A DNA stretch of 5,079 nt from Synergistaceae bacterium (GCA_012523155.1 JAAYJB010000096.1:1-5079); one strand, 5' to 3'. Positions 1 to 5,079 are shown, counted from the stretch's first letter. Translations and numbers: made by a program. The notes: generated by a model from the letters alone, not told the origin.

Positions 1-73
1 AATTTCTCCACAATATTGGAAAAACCGCACAAATAGAACCAAATTGAACGGGAAAATTATAAAACCGGTTGTT
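1..73. other. short non-coding left edge, downstream of the GntR gene
   Basis: No coding region or RNA gene is supported here. It lies 3' of the leftward GntR gene. The 8-bp palindromes CAATATTG (11-18) and AACCGGTT (63-70) are visible. Read on the minus strand, AAAAC/GTTTT arms around a 5-nt loop overlap the GntR stop codon, but the stem is only 5 bp and mostly A-T, so I do not call it a terminator. Confidence 0.5.
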
Positions 74-739
74 TTAAGCTCCTGCCATTTCCAGGAGGGC
101 CTTCTTCGTCCGTTCTTCCGCATTGAGCAGATGGCGGGAAACCGCCATTTCGACCTTATCGGGATCATGCTGCCTCAGCGCGGCGATTATTTCACTGTGT
201 TCTTTAGAAACCTGTTCAATGACTTCTTCGCGGAAGGGCCCGTTTTCGGCGAAATATCGTATCCTTTTGGCATGAACACTCAGGTTTGCCAGGGATTCAA
301 GAATGAGCGGGTTTTCAGTATGCCCTGCAAGAAGTCCGTGAAGCGCAGTGTCGGATTCCTGGTATGCCTCGAAATCATCGGGGTGCTTGATAACTTTTTC
401 GAGCTTCACTTCAACAACACCGATCTCCTCATCGGTACATCCGACCGCAGCATCCCTGGAAACTTTTGATTCCAGAAGCCTGCGAAACTCCCAGATATAC
501 CTCGACCGCTTTTCACTTACCTGTGTGACAACCGCTCCCTTGTTTCTTTCAATATCCACCAGGCCGATCCCCTCAAGCCGCAGAAGCGCTTCCCTAACCG
601 GAGTAGTGCTGACGCCGAATTCTCCGGCCAGTTTGTCTATCTGGAGAACTTCACCGGGCCGGTACGAGTTGTTGATGATCATCTCCTTGATCGTTTCGAA
701 GACCTGATCACCCAAAGAATGGAAAATATGATTCGCCAA
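74..739 (-). CDS. GntR family transcriptional regulator, FadR subfamily with FCD ligand-binding domain
   Basis: This is a one-component DNA-binding regulator, 221 residues from the chosen start, the usual size for FadR-type GntR proteins. The N-terminal winged helix spans about residues 8-72, with the helix-turn-helix at IDKLAGEFGVSTTPVREALLRL (34-55) and a wing at about 60-71. The C-terminal all-helical FCD domain carries the family's metal/ligand-binding pattern: D130, H134 (ESDTALH), H181 (KEHSEI) and H203 (SRHL). Such proteins usually sense small carboxylates or amino-acid-derived acids; the ligand cannot be read here. An in-frame TTG at 748 would add three residues, but it abuts the Shine-Dalgarno (GAGGAG, complement of 749-754). 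The TTG at 739 has AGGAG at a normal 9-nt spacing and gives MANHIFHSLGDQVFETIKEM, a typical GntR beginning. The gene is divergent from the aminotransferase, so it probably regulates that gene and itself (inference). Confidence 0.95.
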   Translation of the reverse strand: MANHIFHSLGDQVFETIKEMIINNSYRPGEVLQIDKLAGEFGVSTTPVREALLRLEGIGLVDIERNKGAVVTQVSEKRSRYIWEFRRLLESKVSRDAAVGCTDEEIGVVEVKLEKVIKHPDDFEAYQESDTALHGLLAGHTENPLILESLANLSVHAKRIRYFAENGPFREEVIEQVSKEHSEIIAALRQHDPDKVEMAVSRHLLNAEERTKKALLEMAGA

Positions 740-748
740 AGGCTCCAA

Positions 749-754
749 CTCCTC
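749..754 (-). promoter_or_regulatory. ribosome binding site of the GntR gene (decides the start)
   Basis: The minus strand reads GAGGAG here. It lies directly against the TTG at 748 (no spacer) but 9 nt before the in-frame TTG at 739, which is why the shorter protein is preferred. Confidence 0.7.
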
Positions 755-776
755 TCACGGAATACCACAACTTTGT

Positions 777-782
777 ATTTTA
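777..782 (-). promoter_or_regulatory. possible -10 box of the GntR gene
   Basis: The minus strand reads TAAAAT, five of six matches to TATAAT, about 38 nt upstream of the preferred start. The sequence 17 nt upstream (ATGGAA) matches the -35 consensus poorly, so the promoter is weak, activator-dependent or misplaced. The inverted repeat ACAA-CT-TTGT at 767-776 would lie at the start point, a plausible autoregulatory position. Confidence 0.3.
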
Positions 783-864
783 CCATTTCGAAAAGAATTT
801 TCCATAACCTGATTGATTTAAATAGAGAGACATGACATTGCCTTCCAGTCTTCCAGCGTTATAA

Positions 865-893
865 TTGACATAAAACAAACTACATGATAGATT
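865..893 (+). promoter_or_regulatory. candidate sigma70-type promoter of the aminotransferase
   Basis: A perfect -35 hexamer TTGACA (865-870) is followed by a 17-bp spacer and TAGATT (888-893), which matches four of six positions of TATAAT. Transcription would begin near 900, giving a leader of about 80 nt to the start codon at 981. Confidence 0.5.
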
Positions 894-920
894 TTTCCAG
901 GGTTACATGGAAAACCCCTA

Positions 921-946
921 GATATGGTATCCGGATATGGAGTATC
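921..946 (+). repeat. palindrome with flanking direct repeats in the aminotransferase leader (candidate operator)
   Basis: TATCCGGATA at 928-937 is a perfect 10-bp palindrome. Two copies of GATATGG begin at 921 and 934, exactly 13 bases apart. Each copy also forms a near-palindrome, GATA-tgg-TATC (921-931) and GATA-tggag-TATC (934-946). The site lies roughly 20-45 bases after the inferred transcription start, where a bound repressor such as the divergent GntR protein could block transcription. The binding role is inference. Confidence 0.4.
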
Positions 947-964
947 TCAGAAAAATCAGGTACC

Positions 965-971
965 GGGGAGG
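965..971 (+). promoter_or_regulatory. ribosome binding site of the aminotransferase (decides the start)
   Basis: GGGGAGG lies 9 nt before the ATG at 981. The in-frame ATG at 924 has no comparable site and would add 19 residues without the look of the family's N-terminus, so 981 is preferred. Confidence 0.8.
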
Positions 972-980
972 AAAAAACAT

Positions 981-2150
981 ATGATCGTTCAGTCAAGGAA
1001 AATGGAAAACATTCCCTTTTCCCCTATCAGGAAAATTTTCGCGGAAGTGGAAAAACTGAAGAAAGAAGGTCTGGATATTATAGGCCTTGGCATCGGAGAG
1101 CCGGATTTTGCCACCCCTTCACACATAACCGAGGCTATGGCCGCCGCTACCAGGGGGGGAGCGACGCACTACACGGCCAACAAGGGCATACTTGGTCTCC
1201 GTGAGGCAGTTTGCAGAAAGCTAAAGGTTGACGACGGTCTTGAGTACGATCCGGAAGAGATCATCTGCACCGTCGGGGTTTCAGAAGGAGTGTTCGTTTC
1301 CCTCAGCAGCTTTCTTGACCCCGGTGATGAAGTTCTCGTGCCGGATCCTTCATGGGTGAGCTACTCCCATATCCCCGTGATGAACGGTGCTGTTCCCAAA
1401 GGGTATCCTCTCAGGGAGGAGAATGATTTCCAGATCGATGTTGCCGACCTTGAGCGTCTTTTGACTCCGAAAACAAAAATTCTTGTTATCCTGGATCCTT
1501 CCAATCCAGTGGGATCTGTTCAGGAAAAGGACACCCTTGAAAAGGTAGCGGAGTTTGCCGTTCGCAATGACCTCCTGGTGATTTCCGATGAAATCTACGA
1601 AAAAATAATATATGACGGAAAAAAACATATCAGCATTGCCTCCTTCCCGGGAATGAGGGAGCGCACGATCGTTCTTAACGGTTTTGCGAAGGCATACGCC
1701 ATGACAGGGTGGCGCATAGGCTACATTGCCGCTCCTGCTGAGCTTGTGGCTGTAATGAACAGGATGCACATGTACATCGTCACCCATACAGGCGTTCAGG
1801 CCCAGTGGGGAGCCCTGGCAGCCCTTGAGGGCCCTCAGGATCCCGTAGTGGAGATGGTGGAGGAGTTCCGGAAGCGAAGGGATTTTGTCTGCCGCAGGAT
1901 CGGCGAGATGAAAAAAGTTTCATGCCGCGTGCCGGGCGGCGCATTCTATGTCTTCCTGAATATCAGGGAAACCGGTATGAATGCCGAGGATTTCACCCGG
2001 TTCCTGCTTCATGAGGCGCACGTGGCTGTTGTTCCCGGGACAGCATTTGGCGCTCATGGCGAAGGATATGTGCGTATATCTTACGCCGCATCTCTTGAGA
2101 ACCTTGAAAAAGCCATGGATCGTATGGAGAACGCCCTCCGGTCTCTATAA
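981..2150 (+). CDS. class I/II pyridoxal-phosphate aminotransferase (aspartate aminotransferase-like)
   Basis: A cytosolic fold-type I PLP enzyme of 389 residues, a normal length. Visible landmarks: the N-terminal substrate-loop region IGLGIGEPDF (34-43); HYTANKGILGLREAV (63-77); the cofactor loop VGVSEGV (98-104); DPSNPVG with N175; SDEIY with D203 pairing with the pyridine nitrogen and Y206 touching the PLP phosphate oxygen; the Schiff-base lysine K237 in NGFAKAYAMTGWRIGY; GGAFYVF (319-325); and EGYVRISYA with R365, the arginine that binds the substrate alpha-carboxylate. Members of this group transfer amino groups between aspartate, alanine, aromatic or other amino acids and 2-oxoglutarate; the specific donor cannot be told from motifs. 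Two mild departures are Ala instead of the usual Ser before K237, and NPVG instead of NPTG. It is a monocistronic gene, closed by a strong terminator, and divergent from a GntR regulator that may control it. Confidence 0.96.
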   Translation: MIVQSRKMENIPFSPIRKIFAEVEKLKKEGLDIIGLGIGEPDFATPSHITEAMAAATRGGATHYTANKGILGLREAVCRKLKVDDGLEYDPEEIICTVGVSEGVFVSLSSFLDPGDEVLVPDPSWVSYSHIPVMNGAVPKGYPLREENDFQIDVADLERLLTPKTKILVILDPSNPVGSVQEKDTLEKVAEFAVRNDLLVISDEIYEKIIYDGKKHISIASFPGMRERTIVLNGFAKAYAMTGWRIGYIAAPAELVAVMNRMHMYIVTHTGVQAQWGALAALEGPQDPVVEMVEEFRKRRDFVCRRIGEMKKVSCRVPGGAFYVFLNIRETGMNAEDFTRFLLHEAHVAVVPGTAFGAHGEGYVRISYAASLENLEKAMDRMENALRSL

Positions 2151-2172
2151 AATCGTGAAGACCGGCAGTCTG

Positions 2173-2219
2173 AAGATTCGCGGGGAAGGATTTTCATCTT
2201 CCCCGCGAATCTTTTTTTT
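2173..2219 (+). terminator. strong intrinsic terminator after the aminotransferase
   Basis: A perfect 16-bp inverted repeat has arms AAGATTCGCGGGGAAG (2173-2188) and its reverse complement (2198-2213). The loop is 9 nt, and a run of eight T residues follows at 2212-2219. It begins 22 bases after the aminotransferase stop and separates that gene from the sfsA unit. Confidence 0.95.
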
Positions 2220-2250
2220 GGTACAGTAAGAACAGAAAGAGCGTGGAAAA

Positions 2251-2256
2251 GAGGAG
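2251..2256 (+). promoter_or_regulatory. Shine-Dalgarno sequence before sfsA, oddly far from the TTG start
   Basis: GAGGAG is the only good SD-like sequence upstream of sfsA. It lies 30 nt before the TTG at 2287 but 6 nt before an in-frame ATA codon at 2263. No in-frame ATG, GTG or TTG exists between the upstream stop (TAA at 2227) and 2287. No convincing promoter is visible in 2220-2286. Confidence 0.5.
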
Positions 2257-2286
2257 AAAAAAATAAAAAAGTCACAGAATACCTTT

Positions 2287-3342
2287 TTGGCAGTAAAGCC
2301 GGGACACCTCGTCTCCGCTGTTTTTATGGAGAGGCCCAATCGTTTCCTCGTCCGGTGCCGCATAAACGGTAATGTGGAAGAAGCTTTTCTCCCCAATCCG
2401 GGAAGGCTCCGTGAAATACTCCTTCCTGATACCGAGTTGTTTGTATCTGCTGACGACAGGAATCAAAAAAGAAAAACACGATATACAGTGATCGCAGCCC
2501 GGAGAAAGGGAAAACCTGTTCTTCTTCATACGCACATGTCCAACAGTGTCGTGGAGAATCTCATTCTGAACAGGAGGATCACCGGGCTGGAGGACTGGAC
2601 GGTCGGGAAAAGGGAAGCGACCTTCGGACATTCGCGGTTTGACTTCCTTTTAAAAAATGGCGGTCGTCATCTGCTGCTCGAAGTGAAATCATGCACGCTT
2701 TTCGGTGACCGTATGGCGATGTTTCCCGATGCGCCTTCACTCCGCGGAAAGAAACACGTGGAAGAACTGTACCGGCTCTCCGGGCAGGGGTATGACGCCG
2801 CGGTCCTTTTTCTAGTACAGTCTTCTCATCCCGATTTTTTCCTGCCGGATTTTCATACGGATCCCCTCTTTGCAGAGGCTCTTTATTCGTCACGGGATCG
2901 TCTCGCCGTCTTTCCGGTAACGGCCGAGTGGAATGAAAGCCTTGAACTGTCTTCCGGAAACAAAATCCTCCAGGTTCCCTGGCGCTGTTATGAAAACAGA
3001 AGAAACGGGGAAGGGTGCTGTATCATAATGGGCAACGCAACGGATGACCGGACCTGGGTTACCGTAGGACGCTCACTGAATATGAACGGGTCACTGAAAA
3101 AAGTGGCCATGGGAATAAAGGGGAGATTCCCCTTTATTCCCGGCACAAAACCGGAGTACATTCCCATCAGGGCCGACAGGCCGCTAGAGGATGAGATCAC
3201 GAAAAATATAGGGCTGATGGCGGAAGAAGAAGTCTCCGTGGAGGGGCGTCGTTTTTTTCTCTTCAAAAAATCCCCGTGGCACATGGAGCGTTTTGTGGAA
3301 ATGATCGTTTATTTCCGGTCGGATCGGATACTGGAGGAGTGA
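2287..3342 (+). CDS. sfsA: SfsA family DNA/RNA nuclease with a C-terminal extension
   Basis: The SfsA ('sugar fermentation stimulation') family has a PD-(D/E)xK-like nuclease fold. It was first linked to maltose metabolism in E. coli and was later described as nucleic acid binding or cleaving. The N-terminal OB-like part contains MERPNRFLV (14-22) and LPNPGRLREIL (35-45, where E. coli has a PNTG motif). The nuclease core has SRFDF (116-120), LEVKSCTL (131-138), FPDAPSLRGKKHVEEL (146-161) and the strand AAVLFLVQ (171-178); D119 with E132 and K134 form the likely active site. The family domain ends near residue 220, and E. coli SfsA has 234 residues. This protein has 351, so about 120 residues are extra and may be a divergent DUF123 domain. 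The TTG start is the first standard in-frame start but is poorly placed relative to the SD; an ATA start at 2263 would add eight residues. It is the first gene of the rightward unit, 48 nt before the acyltransferase. Confidence 0.93.
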   Translation: MAVKPGHLVSAVFMERPNRFLVRCRINGNVEEAFLPNPGRLREILLPDTELFVSADDRNQKRKTRYTVIAARRKGKPVLLHTHMSNSVVENLILNRRITGLEDWTVGKREATFGHSRFDFLLKNGGRHLLLEVKSCTLFGDRMAMFPDAPSLRGKKHVEELYRLSGQGYDAAVLFLVQSSHPDFFLPDFHTDPLFAEALYSSRDRLAVFPVTAEWNESLELSSGNKILQVPWRCYENRRNGEGCCIIMGNATDDRTWVTVGRSLNMNGSLKKVAMGIKGRFPFIPGTKPEYIPIRADRPLEDEITKNIGLMAEEEVSVEGRRFFLFKKSPWHMERFVEMIVYFRSDRILEE

Positions 3343-3373
3343 ACACACGCCGGTGTTTTGCAGGCAGGATAAC

Positions 3374-3380
3374 GGGAGGA
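3374..3380 (+). promoter_or_regulatory. ribosome binding site of the acyltransferase
   Basis: GGGAGGA lies 10 nt before the ATG at 3391, which fixes that start. The 48-nt gap after sfsA shows no clear promoter, so the gene is probably read from upstream. Confidence 0.75.
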
Positions 3381-3390
3381 ACGACAGAAA

Positions 3391-4272
3391 ATGAACAAAG
3401 AGACATCCTGGAAAATTATCGGTATGGTCCAGAAACTTCTTTCTTCCATGCCATATTCCATGTCCGTGAAGACAGGGGCTTTCCTGGGGACACTGCTGTG
3501 GGCAGGGAGCAAAAGAAAAGTGGACGAAGCCGAGCGCAGGTGTGTCAGTGCCCTTCAGGTTGGAGTCACCGGGGCCAGAAAGATTGTCCGCGGTTCCTAC
3601 ATGAATCTTGGCCGTTCTGCTGCTGAGTTTTTGTCAATGGCAAAAGTCAGGGACAGGCTTCATGAGCTTGTGGAATTCCACGGCGAGGAACATCTGAAGA
3701 AGGCCCTTGAGAGAGGAAAGGGAGTTATTCTCCTTTCAGCCCATTTAGGAAACTGGGAGATCGGGGCAGCAGCAATCGCCGCAAAAGGGTATCCCATGAA
3801 CGCCATAGGAACGGGACAAAGGGATGAACGAATTACGAACCTCATTATAGAAAAAAGAGCGGCTGAGCGGGTGACGACCGTGAGCAAAGGCTTTGATCTC
3901 AAGGCGGCCATCCGCTGTCTCCAACGGGGAGAAGCCCTTGCGATCCTCGTGGATCAGGATGTACGGGACAAAGGAGTAGTGGTCCCGTTCCTTGGGCTTC
4001 CGGCAAGCACTCCCTACGGTCCTGCGAAAATTGCACAGAAGCTGCACTGTTCCCTTATGCCTGCCTTTATGGTCCGCAGGGGAACTTCATACTTTCATGA
4101 TTTTTACATTCTTCCCTCTCCCTGGGAAAAAGGATATCCTGATGAAAACGAAGATATGGAAGTTTCAATGACCCTGTGCAACAACGCTATCAGTGAGTTT
4201 ATAAAAAAATACCCGGACCAGTGGATGTGGCTTTATCCGAGATGGGCGTCCACGGAGGTGCGGAAAAAATGA
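3391..4272 (+). CDS. LpxL/HtrB-type lysophospholipid acyltransferase (lipid A biosynthesis acyltransferase family)
   Basis: The protein is 293 residues, close to the roughly 300 usual for the LpxL/LpxM (HtrB/MsbB) family, which transfers an acyl chain from acyl-ACP to a lipid A precursor at the cytoplasmic face of the inner membrane. The hydrophobic N-terminal stretch MSVKTGAFLGTLLWAG (24-39) is a likely membrane-associating segment. The catalytic HX4E motif is AHLGNWEIG (117-125) with H118 and E123. Other family blocks are RGKGVILLSAHLGNWE (108-123), the ILVDQD strand (185-190), VVPFLGLPASTPYGPAKIA (197-215) and the C-terminal PDQWMWLYPRW (275-285). The acceptor lipid and acyl length cannot be inferred. 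Presence of the gene suggests an LPS-type outer membrane. Its TGA stop overlaps the ATG of the next gene (ATGA), implying translational coupling. Confidence 0.94.
   Translation: MNKETSWKIIGMVQKLLSSMPYSMSVKTGAFLGTLLWAGSKRKVDEAERRCVSALQVGVTGARKIVRGSYMNLGRSAAEFLSMAKVRDRLHELVEFHGEEHLKKALERGKGVILLSAHLGNWEIGAAAIAAKGYPMNAIGTGQRDERITNLIIEKRAAERVTTVSKGFDLKAAIRCLQRGEALAILVDQDVRDKGVVVPFLGLPASTPYGPAKIAQKLHCSLMPAFMVRRGTSYFHDFYILPSPWEKGYPDENEDMEVSMTLCNNAISEFIKKYPDQWMWLYPRWASTEVRKK
4254..4260 (+). promoter_or_regulatory. ribosome binding site of the RuvC/YqgF-like gene, inside the acyltransferase end
   Basis: GGAGGTG lies 8 nt before the ATG at 4269. It decides against the longer in-frame start at 4221, which would add 16 residues ahead of the first beta-strand MILAIDPG and overlap the acyltransferase by 52 nt. 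Confidence 0.85.
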
Positions 4273-4730
4273 TACTTGCGATTGACCCCGGAAGGGCAAA
4301 GTGCGGCTGGGCGCTGGGCGACAGCAGCGGAGAACTTTATGGTTCAGGAATGTTTTCAGCTTCTGAGGCGGCTGTTTTTCTGAAGGCAGCCCTTTCGGGC
4401 AAACTGGAAGCGATAATTCCCTTTGCACTTGAATCAAAGCGGGACTGCCCGCCGGTTTTCTTCATTGATGAAATGCTCGTCGGGAACGGTACGGCCAAAG
4501 AGCACATCCTGTCTGCTGCCAGGTCTCTGTCCATTGAACCGAAGACAATACCTGAACGCGGGACGACTCTGATGGGAAGAGAGCTGTACTGGAGAAAACA
4601 TCCCCCGAAGGGACTGAGAAAACTCATTCCCCGCGGACTGCGGGTCCCTCCGAGGGACATCGACGATTTCGCTGCCTGGGCCATATTGCTGAAGTATCTT
4701 GAATACAGGAAGAATGAATGGAGAAAATAG
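4269..4730 (+). CDS. RuvC/YqgF-like RNase H-fold protein (putative nuclease)
   Basis: A small protein of 153 residues. It opens with MILAIDPGRAKCGWALGD (1-18), the first strand of the RNase H-like fold used by RuvC resolvases and YqgF (pre-16S rRNA 5'-end processing) nucleases, with catalytic-type D6. VGNGTAKEHI (71-80) resembles the YqgF loop with an NGT motif. PERGTTLMGRELYW (95-108) aligns by eye with the YqgF block DERLTTxxA, with E96 as the second acidic residue and the preceding Asp replaced by Pro. RDIDDFAAWAILLKYLEY (129-146) matches the final YqgF helix IDxxAAxxILxxYL, with D132 and D133. It looks like a divergent branch rather than standard YqgF or RuvC, so nuclease activity and substrate are inference. 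It is coupled to the acyltransferase by a 4-nt overlap and ends the rightward unit. Confidence 0.85.
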   Translation: MILAIDPGRAKCGWALGDSSGELYGSGMFSASEAAVFLKAALSGKLEAIIPFALESKRDCPPVFFIDEMLVGNGTAKEHILSAARSLSIEPKTIPERGTTLMGRELYWRKHPPKGLRKLIPRGLRVPPRDIDDFAAWAILLKYLEYRKNEWRK

Positions 4731-4767
4731 GGCAGCGGGAAAAATAAAGATCCTGGTTGAACTTCAG

Positions 4768-4801
4768 GAGGAGGCATGCCGCATATCCGGCATGCCTCTT
4801 T
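4768..4801. terminator. hairpin between convergent genes, probable terminator
   Basis: A perfect 11-bp inverted repeat has arms GAGGCATGCCG (4771-4781) and CGGCATGCCTC (4788-4798) around a 6-nt loop. It extends outward by three pairs, two of them G-T. It starts 37 bases after the yqgF-like stop and ends about 37 bases before the end of the leftward transporter. On the plus strand only a short T run follows (4799-4801), and on the minus strand there is none, so efficiency is uncertain. Its position suits a shared terminator. Confidence 0.65.
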
Positions 4802-4837
4802 GCATTATCATCTGACAGTACGTTATGCCGTCCTCTT

Positions 4838-5079
4838 TCACGACCACTTCGAGAGATCGAGGTCGCCTTCGCTTTTCGAGACTATGGCGGAACCGGCAAT
4901 GTCTCCGGTAACGTTGACGCAGGTCCGACCCATGTCGAGCAGCGCGTCGATGCCGAGGATCATGGCGTATGCAGCTGCAACTGCTGAGCCTTCCGTCACC
5001 TTCAGTCCCACGGATTCAAGGACCATGAGAAGCATTATGGCGCCGGCACCGGGAACTCCGGCCGTCCCTATGCTGGCAA
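4838..5079 (-). CDS. dicarboxylate/amino acid:cation symporter (aspartate/glutamate type), C-terminal part only
   Basis: Only the last 79 codons are inside the window; the gene begins beyond 5079. The product is an inner-membrane secondary carrier of the DAACS (SLC1/GltP/GltPh) family, normally about 400-430 residues. The visible part starts in re-entrant hairpin HP2 with [15 protein letters not shown], the substrate gate. It continues into the last transmembrane helix with [17 protein letters not shown] followed by NVTGD. The aspartate, arginine and asparagine of D-x3-DMGRT-x2-NVTGD correspond to GltPh D390, D394, R397, N401 and D405. The arginine in DMGRT is typical of carriers for acidic substrates, so aspartate or glutamate is the likely cargo. 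Resemblance to the archaeal Na+-coupled GltPh is strong in this stretch, which makes Na+ the likelier coupling ion (inference). It is convergent with the yqgF-like gene. Confidence 0.95.
   Translation of the reverse strand, partial: ASIGTAGVPGAGAIMLLMVLESVGLKVTEGSAVAAAYAMILGIDALLDMGRTCVNVTGDIAGSAIVSKSEGDLDLSKWS

Larger units (their letters stand above)
740..980. promoter_or_regulatory. divergent control region between the GntR regulator and the aminotransferase
   Basis: This is about 240 bases without a gene, visibly more A/T-rich than its flanks. It holds the leftward regulator signals (-10-like element at 777-782, SD at 749-754), a rightward promoter (865-893), and a leader of about 80 nt with a palindrome and direct repeats (921-946) before the aminotransferase SD. 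Imperfect inverted repeats near the regulator start, ACAA-CT-TTGT (767-776) and GAAAA-GAA-TTTTC (790-802), are also possible binding sites. A short open frame starting at 884 runs across this region into the aminotransferase in another frame and is a shadow. Confidence 0.6.

Noticed and set aside
61..76. AAAAC/GTTTT arms at the end of the GntR gene as a terminator
   Set aside because: The stem is 5 bp and mostly A-T, overlaps the stop codon, and lacks a proper T run.
44..469. Open frame of 141 codons on the plus strand
   Set aside because: It lies antisense to the GntR gene, whose protein has clear family motifs. The antisense product has no recognisable domain and no good SD.
719..1009. ATGGAAAA occurring at 719, 907 and 1002, and on the minus strand at 798-805
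   Set aside because: Irregular spacing, mixed coding and non-coding positions, and a simple A-rich word in an A/T-rich stretch. Chance recurrence is the better explanation.
884..1204. Open frame of 106 codons on the plus strand across the leader and start of the aminotransferase
   Set aside because: It overlaps the aminotransferase in another frame and its product is low-complexity and unrecognisable. The SD at 965-971 serves the aminotransferase ATG.
1350..1787. Open frame of 145 codons on the minus strand
   Set aside because: Antisense shadow of conserved aminotransferase coding sequence, with no family resemblance.
3342..3359. AACAC/GTGTT inverted repeat with a following short T run at the end of sfsA
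   Set aside because: Only a 5-bp stem with a 6-nt loop, too weak to call a terminator. It would also interrupt what otherwise looks like one transcription unit.
4337..4777. Open frame of 146 codons on the minus strand, opposite the yqgF-like gene
   Set aside because: The sense frame has RNase H-fold motifs and a strong SD. The antisense product has no recognisable motif.

Overview
The window reads as an ordinary, compact bacterial chromosome segment of six genes, two of them in divergent orientation and two convergent. Organism (inference): a Gram-negative-type, probably anaerobic, amino-acid-using bacterium. The LpxL/HtrB-type acyltransferase points to a lipid-A-like outer membrane. The archaeal GltPh-like Asp/Glu carrier and the long SfsA with a possible DUF123-like tail would fit Synergistota or a neighbouring phylum, but no rRNA or other marker gene confirms this.

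Layout. 1-73: non-coding, no convincing signal. 74-739 (-): FadR/FCD-type GntR regulator, best started at a TTG at 739. 740-980: divergent control region with a perfect TTGACA -35 box for the rightward gene, a weaker leftward -10, and a leader containing a 10-bp perfect palindrome flanked by two copies of GATATGG. 981-2150 (+): class I/II PLP aminotransferase, followed by a textbook intrinsic terminator (2173-2219). 2287-3342 (+): SfsA-type nuclease with a C-terminal extension of about 120 residues. 3391-4272 (+): lipid A-type lysophospholipid acyltransferase. 4269-4730 (+): small RuvC/YqgF-like RNase H-fold protein whose ATG overlaps the acyltransferase stop (ATGA). 4768-4801: hairpin between convergent genes. 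4838-5079 (-): C-terminal 79 residues of a Na+ (or H+):aspartate/glutamate symporter that runs off the window.

How the genes relate. The GntR regulator and the aminotransferase share a divergent control region, so the regulator plausibly controls the aminotransferase and itself. With the acidic amino acid carrier at the right edge, the flanks have an amino acid uptake and transamination theme. The central genes sfsA, acyltransferase and yqgF-like are co-directional, with a 48-nt gap and a 4-nt overlap, and look like one transcription unit. No functional link among their products is obvious.

No mobile element, CRISPR array, tRNA or rRNA was seen. I found no clear undescribed system. The points most worth checking are the SfsA tail, the sfsA start (strong Shine-Dalgarno placed before an ATA codon rather than the TTG), and the structured aminotransferase leader.
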